DNA from: Clostridium beijerinckii
GTDB lineage: Bacteria > Bacillota > Clostridia > Clostridiales > Clostridiaceae
Direction of reading: 5' to 3'
NCBI RefSeq assembly: GCF_018223745.1
Contig: NZ_CP073653.1
Coordinates: 3,372,001-3,436,000, forward strand
DNA: 64,000 nt
Shown here: positions 56,494 through 64,000 of the stretch, one piece after another
Position numbering within the stretch: position 1 is the stretch's first letter
How the letters are laid out: each line of letters begins with the position of its first letter
Translations under genes and position numbers: made by a program
Notes under the pieces: generated by a model
Database searches by the model: none
Told to the model about the DNA's origin: nothing
Seen by the model: only the letters and a program-made list of their open reading frames with translations

Positions 56494-56812
56494 AATATAT
56501 ATTTCTCCACTTTCTATAGATAAACGAATTTCGATCCAAATTTGTACTTTAAAATGTATTCCACACTAGAAAGAATGAATACTCTTTTGTGTAGTGTTTC
56601 ATCTGAGAATATCGCTGTAGGTATTTCTTTAGCAGAAGTTGTTCCTGTTGCTTGTCATGAGCTTCCCTCAGGAGCATGCAACAGTGGGTGCAACTTCTGC
56701 TATTAGAAATCCACAGCTGTATTCTCCAGTAACCGAAACAACAGAGTATTCATTCTTCCGGCGAGTTATCACATAAGTATGATTTTTAACTTGTTTATCT
56801 ATGCATATATTT
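56494..56812. other. Non-coding gap inside the hydrogenase operon
   Basis: About 320 bp between the large-subunit stop and the protease start. It is dominated by the long inverted repeat at 56571-56757. No reading frame was recognised. Confidence 0.6.
56571..56757. repeat. Long imperfect inverted repeat (about 190 bp)
   Basis: Arms of about 70 nt: AAGAATGAATACTCT, then GAGAATA and TAGCAGAAGTTG on the left, pairing with CAACTTCTGCTA, TATTCTC and AGAGTATTCATTCTT on the right. The tip holds a GTTGC.../...GCAAC stem. The RNA would fold into one long hairpin. It differs in termini from the GGCACAT elements. Confidence 0.75.
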
Positions 56813-58204
56813 TTACACCAAAACCTCTACTATTTCTGTATCACCTGCTGATCCAATCAAATGAGTTGCACAAGATACACATGGATCAAATGATCTTACA
56901 ATACGACCGATTTCTATAGGCTCTCTAATATTGTTTAACTTAGTTCCAATCAAGGCTTCTTCTATAGTTCCAGGAAGATTTGATTCATCCTTAGGTGATA
57001 AATTCCATACGGTTGGTGTTATGATATTATAATGATTAATAACATTTTTATCTATTTCAATCCAATGACCGAGAGCACCTCTAGTAGTATCAGTTAAGCC
57101 TGCACCATAAGCTTTTTCTGAAATATTATAAGTTTTTTGATTATTAGGTCTTAGTTCTACTCTTTCAATAAGCTTATTCATTATTCCTATAATCTTTTCT
57201 GTTTCCAATACCCTTGCTATATTTCTATCCATACATGAATGTCCATTTGTGTATTGTCCACTCACTATTAACCTTGCTAAAGGACCAACTTCCATAGGAA
57301 GTCCTAAATAACGGGGAGCTTTTATAAAAGTGTACGCATCTAATTTAGATAAATCTACTTCTTCCAGCCCTTCGTCCTTTTTATACCACGAATAATGGAT
57401 TTGCTCTGTGATTTTATCTGGTTCCAAAGGATATTTTACATTATCCTTCATTACTCCTGACTTAACATAAGTAATCTCAGAATCTTCATATTTATCAAAT
57501 ACTCCATAAGTCATAAAATATGGATAAGATTGTCCTTTTTTAAAATAGTCAGAGTAATATTTAGAAATTATCTCTACATCTTCTTTCATTATATTTTTTA
57601 CAAAAGATTCTATTTTTCTAATAATACTTTTTACTTTTTCTAGTTTATACGCATCTATATTCACCGTAACTCCACCTACAAAAATACCATGGTTATGAGG
57701 AGCTTTTCCTCCTAGAAGTGCTAATCCTTCATGAGCTAATCTACTGAGTTCAATACTTTTTACATAATCCTCTTCTATTTTTTTGTTTATTTTATCTGGT
57801 AGTCTATAATCAGTATATTGTTGTTCTTCTATTAATTTTATGTTTGATATTTTTACATAACTTGGCATAGACAGAAGATAAAAATGTCTTAAATGGTTTT
57901 GTATAAATTCAAAGCCATGTAAAATATCTCGAATATAATTATCATTTAAACTAACTGTTACTTTTAATGCATCTTCTAACGCTAAAGTAGAAGCCATTGA
58001 ATGAGCAGTAGAGCATATTCCACAAATTCTCTCTGTAAAATATACAGCATCTAAAGGTGATCTTCCTATTAACATTTTTTCGAATCCCCTAAAGAGTAGT
58101 CCACTTGCATTTGCTTTAGCAATTGTATTCCCTTCTACTTCTGCTTTTATTTCCAAAAAACCACTGATTCTTGTTACCGGATCTATAGTTATCGTTTTGC
58201 CCAT
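56813..58204 (-). CDS. [NiFe] hydrogenase large subunit
   Basis: A 463-residue catalytic subunit. The four Ni-Fe ligand Cys are visible: RICGICSTAH near residue 61 and DPCVSCATH near the C-terminus. After the His that marks the cleavage site there remain 15 residues (LIGSAGDTEIVEVLV), removed by the maturation protease. The N-terminus KTITIDPVTRISGFLEI is typical. It follows the small subunit gene. Confidence 0.95.
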   Translation of the reverse strand: MGKTITIDPVTRISGFLEIKAEVEGNTIAKANASGLLFRGFEKMLIGRSPLDAVYFTERICGICSTAHSMASTLALEDALKVTVSLNDNYIRDILHGFEFIQNHLRHFYLLSMPSYVKISNIKLIEEQQYTDYRLPDKINKKIEEDYVKSIELSRLAHEGLALLGGKAPHNHGIFVGGVTVNIDAYKLEKVKSIIRKIESFVKNIMKEDVEIISKYYSDYFKKGQSYPYFMTYGVFDKYEDSEITYVKSGVMKDNVKYPLEPDKITEQIHYSWYKKDEGLEEVDLSKLDAYTFIKAPRYLGLPMEVGPLARLIVSGQYTNGHSCMDRNIARVLETEKIIGIMNKLIERVELRPNNQKTYNISEKAYGAGLTDTTRGALGHWIEIDKNVINHYNIITPTVWNLSPKDESNLPGTIEEALIGTKLNNIREPIEIGRIVRSFDPCVSCATHLIGSAGDTEIVEVLV

Positions 58205-58217
58205 AACTCCTCCTTGT

Positions 58218-58275
58218 GGTACATGAAATAAAACAATTGATCAGTATACTTGTCCACTATTTTATTTCATGTGCC
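58218..58275. repeat. Intercistronic inverted-repeat element 4 (hydrogenase subunits)
   Basis: GGTACATGAAATAAAA and TTTTATTTCATGTGCC form nearly the whole gap between the subunit genes. The termini match those of the element at 34381 (GGCACATGAAA). The right end adjoins the stop codon of the small subunit. Confidence 0.6.
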
Positions 58276-59150
58276 TAATACTTTACAAAAGGTTCCATTC
58301 CATCTGGGAATTGTGCATTTGCACACCCAATACAATTTGTATTATCTCCAATAGGCCAGTTAACGTATCCATTCCATTTTCTCCTTGGGCAATCAGTTTT
58401 TGTAACAGGCCCTCTACATCCTAGTTTGATCATGCAACCTTCATCTCCAAACTTTTGTGCAAATATACCTTGATCAAAAAATCCTCGCCTTGTACAATTA
58501 TCATGAATTGTAACTCCATAAAAAAGTAGTGGTCTTCCCTCGCTATCTAATTCAGGTACACCATAACCAATCAAGTGTGCCAAAGTTCCTACTACCCAAT
58601 CCGGATGGCAAGGACAACCTGGTAGTTTAATAACTTGACGATTTAAAACTTCCTGTACACTTTTACTTTCTGAAGGGTTTGGTTTTGCAGCTGATATTCC
58701 CCCATGAGAGGCGCAAGTTCCTACTGCTACAACATATTTCGCTTTTCCGCCAGCTAATTGTATTGCATCTAATGCTGTGATATTTGTCCCATTATAATTT
58801 GCTACAATGTTATAACGCCCATTTTCTTTTGTTGAAACTGCCCCATCCACTAATAATATAAACTCTGTATCTAGTGTTTCTAAAAACTTTTCAAAAGCAA
58901 GCTGCCCTTCTAATCCCATAAGTGTGTTGTTATAAGTAAAATTCAACATGTCAGTTAAAATATCATAAAGCCCAGGATTTTCACTATTAAGTAAGGAAAT
59001 TATATTTCCTGAACATCCTGTCACTTCAAGCCATATAGCATTCATCTTTTTAGACTTTTTATCTTTTAGCATTCCTACAACATCGTTTGCAAGTCTCTTT
59101 GACGTATGAATCTTAGCTTTTGTAAGTGGACATACTTTTCCACTAGTCAA
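58275..59150 (-). CDS. [NiFe] hydrogenase small subunit
   Basis: A 291-residue iron-sulfur subunit. The start chosen is TTG 59150, 7 nt after GGAGGA; the frame is open to 59183 but that start lacks a ribosome site. No twin-arginine signal, so it is cytoplasmic. Cluster ligands: GCSGN at the proximal site (the usual second Cys is Asn), GTCASHGG, PGCPCHPD, TIHDNC, CMIKLGCRGP, TDCPRRKWN and NCIGCANAQFPDG. The CSGN form is known, as I recall, from group 2-type (HupS-like) enzymes. First gene of the operon. Confidence 0.92.
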   Translation of the reverse strand: MTSGKVCPLTKAKIHTSKRLANDVVGMLKDKKSKKMNAIWLEVTGCSGNIISLLNSENPGLYDILTDMLNFTYNNTLMGLEGQLAFEKFLETLDTEFILLVDGAVSTKENGRYNIVANYNGTNITALDAIQLAGGKAKYVVAVGTCASHGGISAAKPNPSESKSVQEVLNRQVIKLPGCPCHPDWVVGTLAHLIGYGVPELDSEGRPLLFYGVTIHDNCTRRGFFDQGIFAQKFGDEGCMIKLGCRGPVTKTDCPRRKWNGYVNWPIGDNTNCIGCANAQFPDGMEPFVKY

Positions 59151-59585
59151 TTTAATTCCTCCATAATTTATTACTTCTTTCAACTTATTAAAAAATTAGA
59201 ACTTTTCATTTTCTATAATAATTATCATTAATATAAGCTAAATTATGTACTGGTTTTAGATTGCAAATGCGTTCAATCATTTCTACAGCTAAAGTATATG
59301 ATTATAATAATTTAAAAATGCTATACTCTATTTCCAATCCTTAACTTTATAAGATTTAATTCCTTTCGATAGTATTATTATTTAAATAAATAACTTCGGA
59401 ATTTCTCATAGAAGAATCAGCAAAACATCACAAATTTTTAAATTATAATCAAAGTTTTGACAAAAATTCGTTATTTATTGTGGTTATTTTTACATTTTTA
59501 TGAAAATTATATTTTATTTTTATCCAATTTATTGTATAATATATCCGTAGCATTATATTATGTAAATATGAGAGGAGTTTTTATT
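59151..59585. other. Divergent promoter region of the hydrogenase operon and hcp
   Basis: About 435 bp. The left part holds a Fur-like box (59214-59232) with TATTAT for the hydrogenase operon. The right part holds TATAAT (59535-59540) for hcp and its ribosome site GAGAGGAG. No small gene recognised. Confidence 0.5.
59214..59232 (-). promoter_or_regulatory. Fur-like box before the hydrogenase operon
   Basis: ATTAATGATAATTATTATA on the minus strand matches the 19-bp Fur consensus at 15 positions and overlaps a TATTAT. The hydrogenase is iron-rich, so iron control is plausible. Confidence 0.45.
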
Positions 59586-61234
59586 ATGGTAGAAAAAATG
59601 TTTTGTTATCAATGTGAACAAACTGCTGGGGGTAAGGGATGTACTAAAATAGGTGTGTGTGGTAAAACACCTGAAATTGCAGCAATGCAAGATTTATTGA
59701 TTTATCAATTAAAAGGAATCAGTGTTTACACAAAAGAACTTTTAAACAAAAATGAAAAGGTTGACACATCAGTAGCCTCTTTTGTTGAAGATTCTTTATT
59801 TATGACATTAACTAATGTTAATTTTGACCCTAAGGCTCACCTTATTCAACTTAAAAAGTCTCAAGAAATTAAAGAGTCTTTAAGAGCAAAGGTTAAATCT
59901 GAAAATATCACCTCTCCTGAAGCGTTGTACAACCTAAGTGATTCTAAAGAATCTATACTTGAAGATGCTGAAAAAGCTGGAATAATGTACGATGAGAACT
60001 TAGATCCAGATATTCGTTCTCTTAGAGAAACTATAAAATATGGTTTAAAAGGAATCGCTGCTTATTCTCATCAAGCTAGATTTATAAAATATACTAGCGA
60101 TGAAGTAAATGACTTCTATTTTAAGGCTTTAGCAGCTTTAGCTGATGATAGTTTAAATCTTGAAGATTTGATTAAACTTGCAATGGAAACAGGTACTATG
60201 AGTGTTAAGATTATGGAAGTTTTAGATACTGCTAATAATACTACTTATAGTTCTCCATCACCTACAAAAGTTAATGTAAATATTAAAAAAGGTCCATTCA
60301 TAGTAGTTTCTGGACATGATTTAAGAGATCTAGAAATGTTACTTGAGCAAACTGAGGGTAAAGGAATAAATATTTATACTCATGGCGAAATGTTACCTTC
60401 ACATGGATATCCTGAATTAAACAAATATCCTCATTTAGTGGGTAATTTCGGAAGTGCATGGCAAAATCAACAAAAAGAATTTGATAATATATCTTATTGT
60501 ATTTTAATGACAACAAACTGCTTAATGAGACCAAAAGATTCTTATATAGATAGAATATTCTCAACAAGTGTTGTTGGATTTGATGGTATTAAACATATTG
60601 AAAAAGATGAAAATGGATATAAGGATTTCTCTGAAATAATAAATAAAGCACTTGAACTTGGTGGTTTCACAGAAGACGAAGAAGTTAAAGAAATTTTAGT
60701 AGGCTTTGGGCATAAGGCAACCTTAGGTCATGCTGAAACAATTATTAATGCAGTTAAAGACGGAAAAGTTAAGCACTTCTTCTTAATTGGTGGATGTGAT
60801 GGTGCAAAGCCTATGGAAGAAATTATTATACAGAGTTTGCTGAAAAAATTCCAAGTGACTGTATTATTCTTACTTTAGCGTGTGGAAAATATCGTTTCAA
60901 CAAATTACAATTTGGTGAAGTTGCAGGACTTCCAAGATTGCTTGATGTTGGACAATGTAATGATGCATACTCAGCAGTTAGAATAGCTTTAGCTTTAGCT
61001 GATGCATTTAACTGTACAGTTAATGATTTACCTTTATCAATAGTATTGTCTTGGTATGAACAAAAAGCTGTATGTGATTTACTAGCATTACTTTCATTAG
61101 GCGTAAAAGGAATGTATATCGGGCCAAGCTTACCTGCTTTCTTAACTCCTAATGTATTAAATTTCTTAGTTGATAATTTCGATCTTAAACCAATCAGTAC
61201 TCCTGATGAGGATTTAAAACAAATATTAGGCTAA
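59586..61234 (+). pseudogene. hcp: Hybrid cluster protein (hydroxylamine/NO reductase) with a frameshift
   Basis: Hcp of about 549 codons from ATG 59586 (GAGAGGAG upstream). The N-terminal 4Fe-4S motif is CYQCEQTAGGKGCTKIGVC, and hybrid-cluster ligand regions follow ([28 protein letters not shown]). At about 60813-60816 two extra bases shift the frame and translation would stop at 60878. Beyond them the correct frame resumes ([19 protein letters not shown], then [11 protein letters not shown]) to the stop at 61234. Hcp detoxifies NO and hydroxylamine. The rest is so well kept that a sequence error is as likely as real inactivation. Confidence 0.85.
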
Positions 61235-61297
61235 ACTTTTAAAGTTGGACAAGTATTTGAACTATTGCAAAATGCATAAAGCCACTGTATAAAATTG

Positions 61298-61343
61298 AAA
61301 ACCATGCAATAAGGGAGATAAATCTCCTTATTGCATGGTTTTT
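61298..61343. terminator. Bidirectional terminator between hcp and flavodoxin
   Basis: AACCATGCAATAAGG and CCTTATTGCATGGTT form a perfect 15-bp stem (extended by GAGAT/ATCTC) with A and T runs at the ends. Confidence 0.9.
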
Positions 61344-61350
61344 GTTATTC

Positions 61351-61767
61351 CTATTTTGCTATTAATTTTCCAAAATCTCTGCATTTGTCTTCATCTTCAC
61401 CTTCAGGAGATTCCTGCACGGTTAAACCTTCGTTTATTAATATAGCACCATATGACTCCATTCTCTTTTCCCATTCTGTCATCCATTCACCATTGCCCCA
61501 TCCCCATGAACCAAAAAGAGCAACTTTCTTTCCTTGCAAACTTCCTTCTAATGATTTAACAAAAGGTTCCATTTCACTTTCATCTAATTCTTCTGATCCA
61601 TAAGCTGAGCATCCTAAAATAAGTATTTCTTCATTATTAACATCATCAAGTGTTGCATTTGATACTTCAACTAATTCGGCTTTCTTCCCCTCTGATTCTA
61701 TTCCTTCTAGAATTAAGTTTGCCATTTTTTCTGTATTTCCTGTTTGACTAAAATATACAATTTTCAT
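61351..61767 (-). CDS. Flavodoxin
   Basis: A 138-residue FMN electron carrier. Phosphate loop SQTGNTEKMA, FMN loops GCSAYGSEEL and FGSWGWGNGEW. ATG 61767 follows GGAGG; a longer frame lacks it. Its promoter has a TGATTnnAATCA palindrome centred at about -41.5, so it is probably controlled by the Crp/Fnr regulator next to it. Confidence 0.93.
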   Translation of the reverse strand: MKIVYFSQTGNTEKMANLILEGIESEGKKAELVEVSNATLDDVNNEEILILGCSAYGSEELDESEMEPFVKSLEGSLQGKKVALFGSWGWGNGEWMTEWEKRMESYGAILINEGLTVQESPEGEDEDKCRDFGKLIAK

Positions 61768-61855
61768 ATAACTTCCTCCAATCACTTTTCTCCTAAAAAT
61801 TTATTTTTTATCTATTTCTTGATATAAGTATAACTTTATTAATTTAAATAAAATG

Positions 61856-61867
61856 TGATTGAAATCA
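61856..61867 (-). promoter_or_regulatory. Crp/Fnr-type operator before the flavodoxin gene
   Basis: TGATTGAAATCA, a perfect palindrome apart from the centre. TATACT lies at 61832-61827, placing the operator centre near -41.5, the class II activator position. Confidence 0.65.
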
Positions 61868-61912
61868 AATCAAGAAAAAATCTGATATACGCAAGTTTGA
61901 TATCTATATAAA

Positions 61913-61958
61913 AATAAATATTCATTATTACATTAATAAGCAATAATGAATATTTATT
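61913..61958 (-). terminator. Terminator of the Crp/Fnr gene
   Basis: AATAAATATTCATTATT pairs with AATAATGAATATTTATT over a 12-nt loop, immediately after the stop codon. Confidence 0.75.
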
Positions 61959-62672
61959 TTATATATAGTTCTTCAAGCCTTCTTCATCTATAATGATTAT
62001 TGTTTTTGTTCCTATTATTTTTATTAGATTTTCATCTTCTAATTTCTTTAATTTCCTGCTTATGGTCTCCCTCGTCACCCCAATATAACTCGCCATATCT
62101 TCCCTTGATATGGGTAGTTTTACAGAAATATTACCTTCAACATTTTCTCCATACTTCTCCATAAGCTCTATAATTAAATAAGCCATTCTTGAGTCAACAT
62201 CGTTAGTTGCTAAATTCTGAACAAGATTTTCAACTTTTGATAATCTCTCTCCTACTGTTTCTAATACCTTTATTCCAATCTCAGGATTCTTCATCATTAT
62301 ATCTTTCATTTCCTCCTTAGTAAGAGTACATATTTTAGCATCCTCTATAGCTTTAGAATTAAATCCATATTTAGATGGTTTTATAAGTTCTAATTCCCCA
62401 AAGAAATCTCCTTCTGAAAGTATATGTAGTATCTGTTCCTTACCATCCTTAGTATATTTATATAATTTTATTTTTCCTTCATTTATAAAATAAAGTGTAT
62501 TAGCTATATTACCTTCAGTAAAAATAACATCGCCTTTACTGAATTCTTTATGATTAATTTTATTTACAATCTCCACTAATTCGTCTCTATTTAAATTTTC
62601 AAATATTGGAACCTTACTAGCACAAAGTCCTCCCCTACAATTATTGCAGCAATTACCACAGTGAATATTCAT
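61959..62672 (-). CDS. Crp/Fnr-family regulator with N-terminal Cys cluster (HcpR-like)
   Basis: A 237-residue regulator. The N-terminus has five Cys (CGNCCNNCRGGLC) as in Fnr-type iron-sulfur or heme-containing sensors. cAMP-binding-type fold at about 25-140 (EGNIANTLYFINEGKIKLY), then a winged helix with the recognition motif SREDMASYIGVTRETISRKL. Its neighbours hcp, flavodoxin and flavodiiron protein are classic nitrosative/oxidative stress targets of HcpR-type regulators. The TGATTnnAATCA sites flanking it are likely targets. Confidence 0.88.
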   Translation of the reverse strand: MNIHCGNCCNNCRGGLCASKVPIFENLNRDELVEIVNKINHKEFSKGDVIFTEGNIANTLYFINEGKIKLYKYTKDGKEQILHILSEGDFFGELELIKPSKYGFNSKAIEDAKICTLTKEEMKDIMMKNPEIGIKVLETVGERLSKVENLVQNLATNDVDSRMAYLIIELMEKYGENVEGNISVKLPISREDMASYIGVTRETISRKLKKLEDENLIKIIGTKTIIIIDEEGLKNYI

Positions 62673-62825
62673 AACAAATCCTCCTATCTATAAGATATAT
62701 CTACAAATACTATCTTACTTTAAGTTGTGTCCCGTGTATATTTAATTCTAACTAAAACCACTCAAGTAATATTCTCCTTAGTATCATTATAATAAAAAAC
62801 TCATGAAAACTTAATCTTAATATTT

Positions 62826-62837
62826 TGATTTGAATCA
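62826..62837 (+). promoter_or_regulatory. Crp/Fnr-type operator before the flavodiiron gene
   Basis: TGATTTGAATCA, same arms as the flavodoxin site. TATAAA at 62859-62864 gives a centre near -40. This makes it the second matching site next to the Crp/Fnr gene. Confidence 0.6.
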
Positions 62838-62942
62838 TATTTTTATAATTGATATGGATATAAAATAAAATCATCGAAAGACAACAACTTAGAAAACTAA
62901 TTGAAATATAAAAATAAACACAAATTATGGAGGTTTTATATT

Positions 62943-64000
62943 ATGGAACAAAACATTATGCTAGGTAAAAATATATTTTGGGTTGGTAAAGTAGATGATA
63001 GAGATGTGCCTTTTCATAGGTTAACTTTAACTAAAGGAACTACTTATAACAGTTATTTATTAATGACAGAAAAGCCTACAGTAATTGATACTGTTGATAT
63101 GAGTTTTGGAAGAGAATTTGTACAAAACTTAAATAATAAGATTGAACTTAATAGAATTAAATATATTGTAATTAATCATACAGAACCTGATCATTCTGGT
63201 GCCCTTGGAAGCTTAGCAGCCAAAGCAAAAAATGCTGTAATTGTATGCACAGAGCCGGCTGTAAATGAACTTAAAGAGATGTACAGGCTTCATAATAGAG
63301 AATTTTTGGTTGTAAGTGATGGTGATACTTTAGATATAGGAGGCAAAATTCTTAAATTTATACAAACACCATATCTTCATACTGAAGAAACTATGATAAC
63401 TTATTGCGAAGATAATAAAATTTTATTTCCTTGTGATATTTTCAGTACTCATGTAGCCAATTATGAATACTTCAATGACTTAGCTCAAGTAGACATAAAG
63501 GAAGACTTTATTACTTATTATAAATTGATAATGCATCCTCACAGAAGATATGTTCAAGAAATGATTGAAAAAATCAAAGATTTAGATATAAAGATGATAG
63601 CTCCTTCTCATGGATTTATTATTAGAGATGAAGTCCAAAGCTTTATAGATATTTATGATAATATGAGCAAAAATACAGAGCTAGATAAAAAAGCACTTAT
63701 TCTATACTCTACTATGACAGGTAATACAAAAAAGATTGCAGGCATTTTTAAAGAAAAGTTTGAAGAGCAAAATATAACTTCAAATATTATTGATGTAAAT
63801 AAAGATGCAATGGATAATATAATGAATGCTATTAATGAAGCTGACGCAATCTTCTTTGGCAGCTCAACTAAATATGGTGACATGATTGGAAATATGGAAG
63901 AGGTACTAAAGAATCTTAAAACTCTAAATTTAGAAAACAAGCTAGGCGCAGCATTTGGTTCTTATGGCTGGAGTGGAGAGGCTATAGAGGTTATACAAGA
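62943..64000 (+). CDS. Flavodiiron protein (partial, runs off right edge)
   Basis: A-type flavoprotein that reduces O2 or NO at a non-heme diiron site. ATG 62943 follows ATGGAGG. Diiron ligands in the beta-lactamase-like domain: HTEPDHSG, then His in YLHTEE, Asp in PCDIFSTHVA and His in APSHGF. The C-terminal flavodoxin domain begins with LYSTMTGNTKKIA (about residue 257) and is cut at the window edge within the GSYGWSGEA loop. Part of the group with hcp, flavodoxin and the Crp/Fnr regulator. Confidence 0.94.
   Translation, partial: MEQNIMLGKNIFWVGKVDDRDVPFHRLTLTKGTTYNSYLLMTEKPTVIDTVDMSFGREFVQNLNNKIELNRIKYIVINHTEPDHSGALGSLAAKAKNAVIVCTEPAVNELKEMYRLHNREFLVVSDGDTLDIGGKILKFIQTPYLHTEETMITYCEDNKILFPCDIFSTHVANYEYFNDLAQVDIKEDFITYYKLIMHPHRRYVQEMIEKIKDLDIKMIAPSHGFIIRDEVQSFIDIYDNMSKNTELDKKALILYSTMTGNTKKIAGIFKEKFEEQNITSNIIDVNKDAMDNIMNAINEADAIFFGSSTKYGDMIGNMEEVLKNLKTLNLENKLGAAFGSYGWSGEAIEVIQ

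Noticed and set aside
59495..59515. Crp/Fnr-type operator before hcp
   Set aside because: The position near -41.5 reads TGAAAATTATAT, which keeps only part of one arm of TGATTnnAATCA.
60298..60567. Open frame on the minus strand inside hcp
   Set aside because: It lies wholly within the conserved hcp coding sequence and has no ribosome site or domain.

Overview
The window is low-GC DNA with strong AGGAGG-type ribosome binding sites. Its gene families (clostridial hybrid cluster protein, flavodiiron protein, Hyp proteins, FtsEX with an NlpC/P60 hydrolase, many methyl-accepting chemotaxis proteins) point to a Clostridium-like anaerobic Firmicute. What is unusual for such an organism is a respiratory-style gene set. 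It holds an 11-subunit complex I (nuoABCDHIJKLMN, no nuoEFG), menaquinone-branch enzymes (polyprenyl diphosphate synthase, two MenA-type prenyltransferases, MenG), a polyferredoxin/YtkA/DoxX membrane cluster, CcdA/TlpA thiol-redox proteins and a [NiFe] hydrogenase with its maturation genes. No rRNA, tRNA, CRISPR array, phage or transposase gene was seen.

Layout. 1-8.5 kb: SHOCT protein (cut by the edge), chemoreceptor, cupin, Asn-rich small protein, broken peptidoglycan-binding gene, CDF metal exporter, thioredoxin, TlpA/CcdA, NifX/B-like protein and DUF134 regulator. 8.8-16 kb: menG, CPBP protease, menA, polyferredoxin, YtkA-like, DoxX, polyprenyl synthase, Lgt paralogue and a Cys-rich miniprotein. 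16-19 kb: divergent NlpC/P60 hydrolase and ftsEX, with ftsE frameshifted twice. 19-27 kb: chemoreceptor, gene remnants, small metal-related proteins (CxxC HMA-like, cupredoxin, Cys-tail) and an OmpR-type two-component system. 27-37 kb: the nuo operon. 37-44 kb: a candidate small RNA, a secreted Met-rich protein, a second menA, CoA-disulfide reductase-rhodanese, siroheme reductase and TauE. 44-50.5 kb: Lgt, ROK regulator, M20 amidohydrolase and metNIQ. 50.7-59.2 kb: hypEDCF, maturation protease and [NiFe] hydrogenase. 59.5-64 kb: hcp (frameshifted), flavodoxin, Crp/Fnr regulator and a flavodiiron protein cut by the right edge.

The most striking signal is regulatory. Fourteen promoters share one architecture: two 11-bp direct repeats (half-site TCTnCAyAA in the direction of transcription), then exactly 7 bp, then a -10 hexamer. 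They lie before the SHOCT gene, polyprenyl synthase, NlpC/P60 hydrolase, ftsE, chemoreceptor 2, a decayed tlpA, the HMA-like gene, the cupredoxin, the Cys-tail miniprotein, nuoA, the Met-rich protein and the second menA (twice), and before a stretch that contains no gene but ends in a terminator, taken here as a candidate small RNA. An 11-bp direct repeat is the usual footprint of an OmpR/PhoB response regulator, and one such regulator is encoded in the middle of this region. The window therefore looks like much of a regulon that joins respiration, quinone synthesis, envelope growth and metal/thiol handling.

Two further patterns stand out. Inverted-repeat elements with related termini fill intercistronic gaps of the nuo and hydrogenase operons. 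A Crp/Fnr-type palindrome sits near -41.5 of both the flavodoxin and flavodiiron genes that flank a Crp/Fnr regulator gene.
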